A stretch of 64,000 nucleotides of DNA from Betaproteobacteria bacterium (lineage in GTDB: Bacteria > Pseudomonadota > Gammaproteobacteria > Burkholderiales > SG8-39), in NCBI GenBank assembly GCA_016713125.1, contig JADJPT010000008.1, positions 62,001-126,000 on the forward strand. The letters run 5' to 3'. Of the stretch, positions 16,719-26,412 are shown piece by piece. The translations under genes were made by a program, and so were the position numbers. Position 1 is the first letter of the stretch. Every line of letters begins with the position of its first letter. The notes beneath the pieces were generated by a model. The model saw only the letters and a program-made list of their open reading frames with translations. It did no database searches and was not told where the DNA came from.

Positions 16719-18317
16719 ATGCTGAGCATGTCCTCGGTGCTGCAACGCACCCTGCGCCTGCACGGCGCCAGCGTCGCCATCCGCGATGCGGGCGGCCACC
16801 TGGACTGGTCGCAGTACATCGCGCGCATCGCGCGCGCCGCCGGCATGCGGCGCGCGCTGGGCGTGGGGCCCGGCGATCGCTACGCCATCCTGTCGCGCAA
16901 CTCGGTGCGCCAGGCCGAGCTGATCTACGCCGGCTACTGGTCAGGCGCGGTGCCGGTGCCGGTGAACTTCCGGCTGGCGCCGGCCGAGATCGCCGACCTG
17001 CTCGAGGATGCCGGCTGCAAGGCCGTGGCCGTCGAGGACAAGTTCGTGCACATGCTGGAGCGCGCGCCGCTGGACGCCTGGCGCAGCCGCGCCTTCGGAC
17101 TCACGGCCGACGCCCTGGCGCCGGCCAGCGGCGTGCTGCCGCACTACGACGCGCTGCGCGATGCCGCCGCGGCGCTGGACGCGCATGACCCGGACGAGGG
17201 CGACGACGCCATCCTGCTGTACACCGGCGGCACCACCGGGCGCGGCAAGGGCGTGCGCATCACCCACCGCAACATCGTGGCCAACGCGCTGCAGCTGGCG
17301 CACATCATGGCGGTGCGCGAAGAGGACAGCTACCTGCACGTCTCGCCGATGTTCCATTCCACCGACCTGAAGGCCACCGCGCTGACCCTGCACGGCGGCT
17401 GCCATGTCTACCTGCCGGATTTCACGCCGGCCGGCGTGCTCGAGGCCATCGAGCGCTACCGCATCACCATCGGCAGCCTGGTGCCGACCATGATCATCCG
17501 CATCCTGCAGGACGCGGCGTTCGGGCGGCACGACATCTCCTCGCTGCGCATCATCAGCTACGGCACCTCGCCGATGGCGGCCGAGTGGATCCGCAAGACC
17601 ATGGACGCCTTTCCCGGCGTCGCCATGCAGCAGGTCTACGGCCTGACCGAGACCGCGCCGGTGCTGGCCATCCTCGACGAGCACGCGCACGCCAAGGCGC
17701 TGGCCGGGCGCGAGGAACTGCTGCGCGCCGGCGGCCGGCCGGTGGCCGGCGTGGACCTGCGCATCCTCGGCGAGGACGGCCGCGAAGTGCCGGCCGGCGA
17801 ATCCGGGGAGATCGTGATCCGCGGCCCGCAGGTGTGCAACGGCTACCACGCGCGGCCGCGCGAGACGGCCGAGGCGTTCCGCAACGGCTGGTTCCACACC
17901 GGCGACATCGGCCGCGTCGACAGCGAGGGTTACCTGTTCGTGCTCGACCGCAAGAAGGACATGGTGATCACCGGCGGCGAGAACGTCTACACCTCGGAGG
18001 TCGAGGCGGCGATCTACCAGCATCCGGGCGTGCACGAGGTGGCGGTGGTCGGCATGCCCGACGAGCGCTACGGCGAGGCGTTGTGCGCGGTGATCGTGCC
18101 GGCCGCCGGCGTGGTGCTCACGCCCGAGGCGATCATCGAGCATTGCCGCGGCCGCATCGGCGGCTACAAGATCCCGCGCCGCGTGGCCTTCGTCGCGGCC
18201 CTGCCCAAGAGCGCCATGGGCAAGACCCTCAAACAGGAGTTGCGCCGCGCGGTGCGAGGCGAATCTACCGAAACGCAGCTTGCAGGTTTGCACATCCAAC
18301 AAGGAGGCAGCAAATGA
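16719..18317 (+). CDS. AMP-forming acyl/aryl-CoA synthetase
   Basis: This ~532-residue adenylate-forming ligase shows the P-loop-like AMP motif LLYTGGTTGRGKGV, the aromatic/adenine site QVYGLTE, GWFHTGDIG, the hinge DRKKDMVITGGENVY, and the catalytic Lys near the end (KSAMGKTLKQEL). It activates a carboxylic acid to its CoA thioester. ATG 16719 is chosen because family similarity begins there. Earlier in-frame codons lie upstream of any ribosome site and near the predicted transcription start. It is first in an operon with a thioesterase (4-bp overlap) and a molybdenum oxidoreductase. The substrate is probably an aromatic or aliphatic acid; not determinable. Confidence 0.93.
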   Translation: MLSMSSVLQRTLRLHGASVAIRDAGGHLDWSQYIARIARAAGMRRALGVGPGDRYAILSRNSVRQAELIYAGYWSGAVPVPVNFRLAPAEIADLLEDAGCKAVAVEDKFVHMLERAPLDAWRSRAFGLTADALAPASGVLPHYDALRDAAAALDAHDPDEGDDAILLYTGGTTGRGKGVRITHRNIVANALQLAHIMAVREEDSYLHVSPMFHSTDLKATALTLHGGCHVYLPDFTPAGVLEAIERYRITIGSLVPTMIIRILQDAAFGRHDISSLRIISYGTSPMAAEWIRKTMDAFPGVAMQQVYGLTETAPVLAILDEHAHAKALAGREELLRAGGRPVAGVDLRILGEDGREVPAGESGEIVIRGPQVCNGYHARPRETAEAFRNGWFHTGDIGRVDSEGYLFVLDRKKDMVITGGENVYTSEVEAAIYQHPGVHEVAVVGMPDERYGEALCAVIVPAAGVVLTPEAIIEHCRGRIGGYKIPRRVAFVAALPKSAMGKTLKQELRRAVRGESTETQLAGLHIQQGGSK

Positions 18318-18727
18318 ATCCGGAATTCAAGGCGGGCATGACCAGGACGGTGCGCGTGGAAATCGACACCGACCGCACCATAGGCTTCATGGGCGAGGCG
18401 CTGCGCGTGTACGCCACGCCCTCGATGGTTCGCGACGTGGAGATCGCCTGCAAGGACTTCCTCGGCGAGTACCTGACGCCCGAGGAGAACTCGGTGGGCG
18501 CGCGCGTCGAGATCGATCACCTCGGGCCGACGCTGCGCGGCATGTGGGTGGACGTCAAGGTGACGGTGCTCGGCGTCGAGGGTCGGCGTGTGAACTTCGA
18601 GGCCGAGGTGCGCGACGCCCTGGATCTGGTCGGCAAGGCCAAGCACACGCGCTTCATCGTCGAGCTGGCCAAGCAGAAGGAGCGGCTGGAGGCCAAGGCC
18701 GCCAAGCTCGCGGCGCTGGGCAAGTAA
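18314..18727 (+). CDS. FlK-like hot-dog thioesterase
   Basis: This 137-residue single hot-dog protein resembles the fluoroacetyl-CoA thioesterase (FlK) family: TPSMVRDVEIACKDFL, then SVGARVEIDHLGPTLRGM and VEGRRVNFEAEVRD. The conserved Thr/Ser-Glu-His set of that family appears available (TPSM..E, DHLGPT). A long Lys/Ala/Glu C-terminal helix follows. The start overlaps the ligase stop by 4 bp (ATGA) with AAGGAGG upstream, so translation is coupled. It probably releases or proof-reads a CoA thioester made by the upstream ligase. Confidence 0.8.
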   Translation: MNPEFKAGMTRTVRVEIDTDRTIGFMGEALRVYATPSMVRDVEIACKDFLGEYLTPEENSVGARVEIDHLGPTLRGMWVDVKVTVLGVEGRRVNFEAEVRDALDLVGKAKHTRFIVELAKQKERLEAKAAKLAALGK

Positions 18728-18764
18728 GCGGACACCGGCAGGCATACGAGGCAAGGGAGGGGCA

Positions 18765-21512
18765 ATGGGCGCTGCGGACAAGAGCATACCGATCAAGGGC
18801 GAACGCAAGATGGTTCCGCTCTACTGCAACCAGTGCGTCTGCGGCCCCGACCTGTTCAAGGTCGAGGTCAGGGACGGCGTGGCGCTGCGCATGACGCCCA
18901 ACCACGACCTCGAAGGCATCCACCCGGCCGGCGGGCGGGTCTGCGTCAAGGCCTACGGCCTGGTGCAGAAGACCTACAACCCGAACCGCATCACCACGCC
19001 GCTCAAGCGCACCAATCCGAAGAAGGGCAAGGAGCACGATCCGGGCTTCGTGCCCATCTCCTGGGACGAGGCGCTGGACATCGTCGCCGGCAAGCTGAAG
19101 GACATCCAGGCCAGGGGCCTGCGCGACGAGGAGGGCTATCCGCGCCTGGCGGCGACCTTCGGCGGCGGCGGCACGCCGACGCGCTACATGGGGACCTTCC
19201 CGGCCTTTCTCTCGGCCTGGGGCGTGATGGACCAGGGCTACGGCTCGGGCCAGGGCGCCAAGTGCTTCCACTCCGAGCACCTGTACGGCGAGTTCTGGCA
19301 CCGCGCGTTCACCGTGGTGGTGGATTCGCTGAACTGCGACTACGTGATCAACTTCGGCAGCAACCACGAGGCCTCGGGCGGCGTCTCGGGCGTGTGGCGG
19401 CAGGCCGATGCGCGCGTGCGCGGCCTGAAGCGCGTGCAGGTCGAGCCGCACCTTTCGGTCACCGGCGCGCTGTCTGGCGAATGGGTGCCGATCAAGCCCA
19501 AGACCGACGCGGCCTTCCTGTATGCGCTGATCCATCGCATCGTGCTGGAGCGCAACTGGCAGGAAGTCTGCGACGTGCAGTTCCTCAAGGAAACCACCAA
19601 CTCGCCCTACCTGGTCGGCCCGCATGGCTATTTCATGCGCGACAACGCCAGCGGCAAGCCGCTGATCTGGGACAGCGCCGACGGCAAGGCCAAGCCCTAC
19701 GACGACATGATCGGCGACGCGGCGATGGAGGGCGCGTACACCGTCTCGGGCTACGAGCAGGGTCCGGACGACGAGCGCTGGGTGCACACCGATGCGCAGG
19801 TGCGACCCTCGTTCGAACTGATGCGCGAACACCTGCGCGAGTACACCCCCGAGTGGGCCGCCGGGGTGTGCGACGTGCCGGTGGAGACCATCCGCCGCGT
19901 GGCCGACGAATTCGTCGCGCACGCGAAGATCGGCGCCACCATCGAGATCGACGGCAAGATCCTGCCGCACCGCCCGGTGGGCGTGATGCTGGGCAAGGGC
20001 GTGAACAACGGCTGGGGCGGCTACCAGGCGATGTGGGGCCGCACCATGCTCGCCTGCCTGGTCGGCGCGCTGGAGGTGCCCGGCGGCACCATGGGCACCA
20101 AGGTGCGCCTGAACCGCCCGGCCGACAACCGCCTGAAGAGCGCCAAGCACGGCGAGGACGGGTTCATGGCCTACCCGTTCAACTCGACGCGCAAGGACGA
20201 GTGGCAGTCCAAGCCGCACATCCGCAACGCCTACAAGATGCTGGTGCCGCTGGCGGCCAACTCGCCCTGGTCGGCGGCGCTGGGACCGGCGCACCTGCCC
20301 TGGCTGTTCCAGCACAAGGCGCCCAAGCCCTGGCCGCGCCAGACGCTGCCCGAGATGTGGATCTGCTACCGCACCAACCCGGCGATCTCCTCGTGGAACG
20401 CGCCCGAGGTGGCCAAGCGCATCGCCGAGTTCCCGTTCACGCTGGCCTTCGGCTACACGCAGGACGAATCGAACTGGATGGCCGACGTGATCCTGCCCGA
20501 GGCCACCGACCTGGAGAGCTGGCAGATGTCGCGCATCGGCGGCACCGGCTCGGCCGAGCAGTTCTGGCACCACCAGGGCTGGGCGCTGCGCCAGCCGGCG
20601 GTGAAGCCGGCGGGCGATTGCATGGACATGAGCGACATCGCCACCGAACTGGCCAGGCGCACCGGCCTGCTGCAGAAGTACAACGACGCGATCAACCGCG
20701 GCGCGGCGGCGATGGCGCTGCGCGGCGAGGGCTACGATTTCTCGCTCGACCCGCAGGTGGCGCACGATTCCAAGACCATCTGGAACGCGGTGGCCAAGGC
20801 GGCCAGCTTCGAGACCTCGGGCGGCACCGAGGTGCACGACCTCGACTGGTTCAGCGAGAAGGGCTTCATGATCCGCCCGTTCTCGCAGCTCGAGTGGTAC
20901 CTGTATCCGCGCATGAAGGAGGAGGGCCTGCGCTTCGAGCTGCCCTACCAGGAGCGCATCAAGCGCCACGGCGAGCAGCTCGGTCGGCGCATGCACGAGG
21001 GCGGCATGCAGTGGTGGGACGAGCAGCTGAAGGAGTACGAGCCGCTGCCCGGCTACCTCGCCTTCCCCGACATCTGGGAGAACTACGCCACAGAACTGGG
21101 GCGCGACCCCAAGGACTTTCCGCTCTGGGCGCTGACCGCGCGCAGCATGCAGTACGCCTGGGGCGCCAACGTCGGCCTGCCGCTGATCCGCGAGGTGGCG
21201 CAGAACGTGGCCGGCCACGACGGCGTGATCATCAACCGCGCCACGGCGAAGAAGCTCGGCATCGCCGACGGCGACCCGATCGTGCTCGAGTCGGCCAGCG
21301 GCACCACGCGCGGCCGCGCCACGCTGCGCGAGGGCATCCGCCCGGACACCGTGCTGCTGATCGGGCAGTTCGACCACTGGGCCACGCCGGTGGCCAAGGA
21401 CTTCGGCGTCGGCAGCCTCAACTCGCTGACCGACCTTGCGCTGTCGCTGACCGATGCCACCGGCAGCGGCGCCGACATCATGCGCGTCTCCGTCAAAAAG
21501 GCCGCGGCATGA
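18765..21512 (+). CDS. Molybdopterin oxidoreductase large subunit (PadB/DMSO-reductase type)
   Basis: This 915-residue catalytic subunit binds an Fe-S cluster at the N-terminus with unusual spacing (YCNQCVCG, Cys 21/24/26, then Cys ~60 in GGRVCVKA) and bis-MGD through the rest. Examples are ISWDEALDIVAGKL, a GSGQGAKC region, INFGSNHEASGGV, KRVQVEPHLS, ICYRTNPAISSW, DVILPEATDLE and a C-terminal molybdopterin domain. No Tat signal is present. A fused Fe-S/membrane subunit follows with a 4-bp overlap, giving a catalytic-electron transfer-anchor set like phenylacetyl-CoA:acceptor oxidoreductase (PadBCD). Activity on a CoA ester is inferred from the operon, not shown. Confidence 0.9.
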   Translation: MGAADKSIPIKGERKMVPLYCNQCVCGPDLFKVEVRDGVALRMTPNHDLEGIHPAGGRVCVKAYGLVQKTYNPNRITTPLKRTNPKKGKEHDPGFVPISWDEALDIVAGKLKDIQARGLRDEEGYPRLAATFGGGGTPTRYMGTFPAFLSAWGVMDQGYGSGQGAKCFHSEHLYGEFWHRAFTVVVDSLNCDYVINFGSNHEASGGVSGVWRQADARVRGLKRVQVEPHLSVTGALSGEWVPIKPKTDAAFLYALIHRIVLERNWQEVCDVQFLKETTNSPYLVGPHGYFMRDNASGKPLIWDSADGKAKPYDDMIGDAAMEGAYTVSGYEQGPDDERWVHTDAQVRPSFELMREHLREYTPEWAAGVCDVPVETIRRVADEFVAHAKIGATIEIDGKILPHRPVGVMLGKGVNNGWGGYQAMWGRTMLACLVGALEVPGGTMGTKVRLNRPADNRLKSAKHGEDGFMAYPFNSTRKDEWQSKPHIRNAYKMLVPLAANSPWSAALGPAHLPWLFQHKAPKPWPRQTLPEMWICYRTNPAISSWNAPEVAKRIAEFPFTLAFGYTQDESNWMADVILPEATDLESWQMSRIGGTGSAEQFWHHQGWALRQPAVKPAGDCMDMSDIATELARRTGLLQKYNDAINRGAAAMALRGEGYDFSLDPQVAHDSKTIWNAVAKAASFETSGGTEVHDLDWFSEKGFMIRPFSQLEWYLYPRMKEEGLRFELPYQERIKRHGEQLGRRMHEGGMQWWDEQLKEYEPLPGYLAFPDIWENYATELGRDPKDFPLWALTARSMQYAWGANVGLPLIREVAQNVAGHDGVIINRATAKKLGIADGDPIVLESASGTTRGRATLREGIRPDTVLLIGQFDHWATPVAKDFGVGSLNSLTDLALSLTDATGSGADIMRVSVKKAAA

Positions 21513-23149
21513 ACCTCACGCAACTCGACCCCAAGACCGGGGAGCCGTCGGCCAAGCGCTACGGCATGATCGTCGACCTCAACCGCTGCGTCGGTTGCCA
21601 GACCTGCACCATCGCCTGCAAGCACACCAACGACACGCCGCCGGGCGTGCAGTGGCGCCGCGTGCTCGACGTCGAGCAGGGACGCTACCCGGACGTCGAG
21701 CGCCTGTTCCTGGTCACAGGCTGCCAGCACTGCGCCGAACCTTCGTGCGTGCCGGTCTGCCCGACCGGGGCGACGCGCCAGCGCGCCGACGGCCTGGTGA
21801 CCATGGATTACGACCTGTGCATAGGCTGCGCATCCTGCGCGGTGGCCTGCCCCTACCAGGCGCGCACCATCGTGCACGAGGAGAAGGGCTATTACGAGGG
21901 CCGGACCACGCTGCAGGAGGAGAGCACGCGGCACGCCGACCGTTTCGGCGTGGCCAACAAGTGCACCTTCTGCGTCGAACGCATCGACACGGCGCACGCC
22001 GAAGGCCTGGTGCCGGGCGTGGACCCCGAAGTCACGCCGGCCTGCGCGGTGTCCTGCATCACGCAGGCCATCCAGTTCGGCGACTTCGCCGATCCGCAGA
22101 GCCACGTGTCCAACCTGGCCCGCGACAATCGCTCGTTCCAGATGCACGCCGAACTCGGCAACGACCCGCAGATCAAGTACCTCTACGAGGTGCCGCAGTC
22201 GACGCCGGGCCGTGCGCCGGATGCCGGCGACGTGGACGACGAGCGCCTGTCGGACGAGTCCAACCCGCTGGTCGGCAAGCGCCAGACCTTCTGGGACTAC
22301 CGCGCGGCGATGAACTTCGTCCTCGGCGGCATGGCCTCGGGGCTGATGGTGGCGGCCTGGCTGGCGCACGCCGCCGGCCTGCTCGCGCCGCAGGCGCTGC
22401 GCCTGGTTCTGGTCGCGGCGGGCGCCGTGATGGCGGTCGGCCTGTTCTTCGTGTTCCTGAAGATCGGCCGCAAGGCGCGCTTCCTGTACGTCCTGCTGCG
22501 CCCGCACAGCTCCTGGATGACGCGCGAAACCTGGTGCGTGGCGCTGATCTACCCGGCACTGGGCGCGAGCCTGCTGTGGCCGGCGGCGGCGCCGCTGGCG
22601 CTGGTCGCGCTGGGGGCGGCCGGCTTCCTGTACTGCCAGGCGCGCATCCTGCACGCCAGCAAGGGCATCCCCGCCTGGCGCGCGCCGCTGGTGCCCGCCA
22701 TGCTGGGCGCGAGCGGCCTGTACGAAGGCCTGGGGCTGCTCGCGGTGCTCGGCCTGTTCGAGGCCACGCGCGTGGTGTCGGTGGCTGCACTGGCGCCGGC
22801 CGGCCTGCTGCTCGGCGTGCTGAACCTGGTGCTGTGGCGCCGCTACCTGACCACCGCCAAGGCCCGCGGCATCGGCCCGCTGGCGCGCCGCGACCTGGCC
22901 GCGGTCACGCCCTGGCTGCACGGCCTGGGCCATGCGGTGCCGCTGCTGCTGTACGCGCTGTGCCTGTCCGGCGCGGCGGCCGCGCCGCTGCTCGCCGCGC
23001 TGGCCGGACTGGCGACCGCGGCGGGCGGCGCACTGTGGAAGTTCGTGCTGATCACGCGCGCCTGCCACCAGCAGGGCTTTGCGCTGCCCATGGTCCCGCA
23101 GCGCGGCTCGGGCAAGCGCGCCGCGCCGGAACGCTACGCCCTGGGCTGA
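21509..23149 (+). CDS. Fused four-cluster Fe-S protein and DmsC/NrfD-like membrane anchor
   Basis: Residues ~20-200 carry four cysteine clusters of the DmsB/PadC type: CVGCQTCTIAC, CQHCAEPSCVPVC, CIGCASCAVAC and CTFC...CAVSC, i.e. four [4Fe-4S] sites or near variants. From ~residue 265 eight or so hydrophobic helices form a DmsC-like quinone-reactive anchor. Most relatives encode these as two proteins; here they are one 546-residue chain. It begins with ATGA overlapping the stop of the molybdenum subunit. It should pass electrons from the catalytic subunit to the quinone pool. Confidence 0.9.
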   Translation: MNLTQLDPKTGEPSAKRYGMIVDLNRCVGCQTCTIACKHTNDTPPGVQWRRVLDVEQGRYPDVERLFLVTGCQHCAEPSCVPVCPTGATRQRADGLVTMDYDLCIGCASCAVACPYQARTIVHEEKGYYEGRTTLQEESTRHADRFGVANKCTFCVERIDTAHAEGLVPGVDPEVTPACAVSCITQAIQFGDFADPQSHVSNLARDNRSFQMHAELGNDPQIKYLYEVPQSTPGRAPDAGDVDDERLSDESNPLVGKRQTFWDYRAAMNFVLGGMASGLMVAAWLAHAAGLLAPQALRLVLVAAGAVMAVGLFFVFLKIGRKARFLYVLLRPHSSWMTRETWCVALIYPALGASLLWPAAAPLALVALGAAGFLYCQARILHASKGIPAWRAPLVPAMLGASGLYEGLGLLAVLGLFEATRVVSVAALAPAGLLLGVLNLVLWRRYLTTAKARGIGPLARRDLAAVTPWLHGLGHAVPLLLYALCLSGAAAAPLLAALAGLATAAGGALWKFVLITRACHQQGFALPMVPQRGSGKRAAPERYALG

Positions 23150-23253
23150 GGGCCGATGTGACGGGTGTCACATCGGCCAGCGCGCCGTCGCGAATGCTGC
23201 CTCGCATCAAGGTATCCTTGCGGTCTCTGACAAACGCATGACGGCAAATACCG

Positions 23254-24549
23254 GTGGCTGAAGCTCCTGCATTCGAACTCGACTTGTCCCTGCAGGTGGG
23301 CAAGTACGACATCCAGACGCTGCTCGGCAAGGGTGCGACCGGCACGGTCTACCTCGCCAAGGACACCTTTTCGGGCAGGGAAGTCGCGCTCAAGACCATC
23401 GAACCCGAGGTGTTCCGCGATCCGGAGTTCGGCGCGGTGTACCGCTCGCAGTTCCTCAACGAGGCCTCGCTGGCCGGCAAGCTGCGCCATCCGCACATCG
23501 CGGCGATCCTCGACGCCGTGGTGCTGGACGACTCCGGCCATATCGCCATGGAGCTGATCACCGGCGGCGACCTGTCCAGGCACGTCACGCCCGACACCCT
23601 GCTGCCGGTGGCCGACGTGCTGCAGATCTGCTTCAAGTGCTGCGGCGCGCTGGACTACGCGTTCCGCGAGGGCATCGTGCATCGCGACATCAAGCCGGCG
23701 AACATCATGATCGCCAGCGGCACCGACGTGAAGATCGCCGATTTCGGCGCCGCGCTGCTGAGGAAGTCGCAGGCCGTGCAGACCGTGGCCATTGGCTCGC
23801 CGTTCTACATGTCCCCCGAGCAGATCGAGGACAAGCCGCTCACCCACCACAGCGACATGTTCAGCCTGGGCGTGGTGCTCTACGAGCTGCTCACCGGGCA
23901 GCGCCCGTTCGCCGCCGACAGCCTCGAGGGCCTGGTGCAGAAGATCCTGCAGCAGGACCCGGCGCCGCCTTCCACGCTGCGCGACGGCGTGCCGCGCGAG
24001 ATCGACCGCATCGTGATGCAGGCGCTGGGCAAGAAGCCCGAACACCGCTACGCCACCTGGGCCGATTTCGCCCTCGAGCTGGCGCATGCGGTGCGCATGG
24101 TGCTGCCGGCGGAGGCGGTGTCGGACAGCGAGCAGTACCTGGCGCTGAAGAAGGTCGAGATGCTCGCCGACCTGCCGGATTCCGAGCTGTGGGAACTGGC
24201 GCGCGCCGGGCGCTGGGCGCGCGTGCCGCCCAAGAGCAGCATCATCCGCGAGAACGAACCGGGGCAGAGCTTCTTCTTCCTCGCCCAGGGCGAGGTCAAG
24301 GTGGTGCGCCAGGGGCGCCTGCTGAACGTGATCAGCCAGAAGGAGTTCTTCGGCGAGATGGCCTATGTGCGCGGCGGCGAACTGCCGCGCCATGCGACCG
24401 TCGATGCCATGACCGAACTGCTGCTGGCCGAGTTCGAGCCCGAGGCCCTGGCGCAGATGAGCCTGGGCGCGCAACTGCACCTCACGCGCGCGCTGGTGCG
24501 CAACGTGGTCGACCGGCTGGCGATGGCCAACGAGCGGCTGGCGCGCTAG
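23254..24549 (+). CDS. Ser/Thr protein kinase with C-terminal cyclic-nucleotide-binding domain
   Basis: The 431-residue protein has a complete Hanks-type kinase. The glycine loop is GKGATGTVYLAK (residues ~25-36), the Lys is in VALKTIE, the catalytic loop is HRDIKPANIM, and ADFGAAL, MSPEQ and SDMFSLGVVLYELLTG follow. Residues ~290-410 form a cNMP-binding/CRP-like domain (GQSFFFLAQGEVKVV, FFGEMAYVRG). No membrane segment is seen, so it is cytoplasmic. The fusion suggests kinase activity gated by cAMP, c-di-GMP-like or another ligand. The start is GTG because the nearby ATG (23239) is out of frame. A histidine phosphatase gene follows. Confidence 0.92.
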   Translation: MAEAPAFELDLSLQVGKYDIQTLLGKGATGTVYLAKDTFSGREVALKTIEPEVFRDPEFGAVYRSQFLNEASLAGKLRHPHIAAILDAVVLDDSGHIAMELITGGDLSRHVTPDTLLPVADVLQICFKCCGALDYAFREGIVHRDIKPANIMIASGTDVKIADFGAALLRKSQAVQTVAIGSPFYMSPEQIEDKPLTHHSDMFSLGVVLYELLTGQRPFAADSLEGLVQKILQQDPAPPSTLRDGVPREIDRIVMQALGKKPEHRYATWADFALELAHAVRMVLPAEAVSDSEQYLALKKVEMLADLPDSELWELARAGRWARVPPKSSIIRENEPGQSFFFLAQGEVKVVRQGRLLNVISQKEFFGEMAYVRGGELPRHATVDAMTELLLAEFEPEALAQMSLGAQLHLTRALVRNVVDRLAMANERLAR

Positions 24550-24657
24550 GCGCCGCACGCCCCCGGCACCCGACCCCCGACGCTCCACGCAGCGCAGTTC
24601 GCGGTATATTCGCGGCTCGCGAATTTCCGCACAGCCCGGGAACGGAAGCACCGCCAG

Positions 24658-25291
24658 ATGAAAACCCGCCTCTGTCTCGTCCGTCACGGCGAGACCGCCT
24701 GGAACGCCGAAGGGCGCGTGCAGGGCCAGCTCGACATTCCGCTGAACGACACCGGCCGCGCCCAGGCGCAGGCCACCGCCGAGGCGCTGGCCGGCCTGGA
24801 TTTCAGCGCCATCTACTGCAGCGACCTGGCGCGCGTGCGCCAGACCGCCGAGCCCAGCGCGCGGCGCCTGGCCCTGCCGGTGGCCTACGACGCGGCCCTG
24901 CGCGAGCGCCACTACGGCATGTTCGAGTCGCTGACCTACGTGGAAGTGCGCGACAAGCATCCGCACGAGTACGCGCGCTTTCGCGACAAGGACCCGGACT
25001 TCGATTTCAACGGCGGCGAGAGCCTGCGCGGCTTCAATGAGCGCGCGCTGGGCGCGGTGCTCGCGCTGGCCGAGCGCCATGCCGGCGAGCAGATCCTGGT
25101 GTTCACGCACGGCGGCGTGCTCGAGATGGTGTACCGGCACGTCACCGCGCGCGGCCTGTCCGGTCCGCGCGATTTCGAGATCCCCAACGCCGGCCTGAAC
25201 TGGGTCGAGCTCGGGGCCCGCGGGCTGGTCCGTCGGCGCCTGGGCGGACACCGCCCACCTGGCCGCGGCGCGGGACGACCTGCGCGACTGA
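24658..25291 (+). CDS. Histidine phosphatase family protein (phosphoglycerate-mutase-like), C-terminal frameshift
   Basis: The phospho-accepting His is in LVRHGETAWNAEGR, followed by YCSDLARVRQTAE, LRERHYGMFE and the second catalytic His in LVFTHGGVLEM. The uninterrupted frame ends in an Arg/Gly-rich tail unlike the family. Deleting one G from the GGGG run at 25213-25216 gives a natural end, GPAGWSVGAWADTAHL, with a stop at 25289-25291. The enzyme could act on phosphorylated sugars, nucleotides or glycerate. Promoter-like TATATT lies at 24604. It may antagonise or simply neighbour the kinase upstream. Confidence 0.9.
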
Positions 25292-25407
25292 ACCTGCGCG
25301 ACTGATTCCGCGCGACCGGGGCGTCGCAGCGGTACCGGATGGGGCTGTGCTAGTCTCGTCCGCACAACAACAAGAAACAAAGACGTTCCATCCCTCCGGA
25401 GGAGACC

Positions 25408-26372
25408 ATGAAGATCGCAGCATCCCTCGTTGCGGCGTTGGCCGCCGCGCTCGTACCCCTGTCCGCCGCGGCGCAGTCCTGGCCGTCCAAGCCCATCCGC
25501 GTCATCGTTCCGTACGGCGCGGGCGGCACCTCCGACATCCTGGCGCGCCAGCTCGGGCCCAAGATCACCGAAAGCACCGGCCAGACCGTGATCGTCGAGA
25601 ACAAGCCCGGCGCCAACGGCAACGTCGGCGCCGAGTTCGTGTCCAAGAGCGCGCCCGACGGCTACACGGTGCTGCTGGCCGACATCGGCGCGCTGTGCAT
25701 CAGCCCCAGCGTGTACCCCAAGCTGCCCTTCGATCCGCTCAAGGATTTCGCGCCGGTGGTGATGGTCAGCTACTCCCCGCATGTGCTGGCCGTGCACCCC
25801 TCGGTGCCGGTGGCCACGGTGAAGGAACTGGTGGACTACGCCAAGGCCAAGCCGGGACAGCTCAACTTCGCCATCTCCGGCACCGGCGGCGCGCCGCACC
25901 TGGCGGGCATCGAGTTCGCGCAGCGCACCGGCGTGAAGTGGGCCTACATCCCCTACAAGGGCGGTGCGCCGGCGGTGGCCGACGTGGTGGCCGGGCAGGC
26001 CAACGTGCTGTTCAACGGCATGCTGGCCACCTACCCGCAGGTGAAGAACGGCAAGCTCAAGGCGCTGGCCGTGTCCTCGGCCAAACGCGTCGCTTCTGCG
26101 CCGGACCTGCCCACCGTGGCCGAACGCTGCCGGGCTTCGAAACCGGCTCCTGGCAGGGCGTGGTCGCCCCGCCGGGCACGCCGCGCGAAGTGGTGGCCCG
26201 GCTGAACGCCGAGTTCTCGCGCGCGCTGAACCTGCAGGAGATCAAGGACCGGCTCGCCGCGCAGGGCACCGACGTGCGCACCGACACGCCGGAGGCCTTC
26301 GCGCGCTTCATGCGCGAAGAGGTGGCGAAGTGGGCGAAGGTCGTCAAGGAATCGGGCCAGAAGTTCGAGTAG
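25408..26372 (+). CDS. Bug-family solute-binding protein, one frameshift
   Basis: A signal peptide (residues 1-~23, ending SAAAQS) precedes Bug motifs IRVIVPYGAGGTSDILARQL, VENKPGANGNVG, SAPDGYTVL and IPYKGGAPAV. The first frame goes astray after DLPTVAE near 26121-26130. The remainder, LPGFETGSWQGVVAPPGTP to the stop at 26372, lies in another frame, so one to four bases are missing there. Restored length is ~320 residues, normal for the family. GGAGGAGA precedes the ATG. It is followed 40 bp later by a second Bug gene, so they look like a tandem pair. Confidence 0.9.
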
Positions 26373-26412
26373 TCCATGCGAGCCCGTGTTCACACCAAGA
26401 GGAGGCAGTGCC

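Noticed and set aside
18833..21508. Open frame continuous upstream of the Fe-S/membrane subunit
   Set aside because: Only the part from 21509 resembles protein families; the rest is a shadow of the large subunit in another frame.
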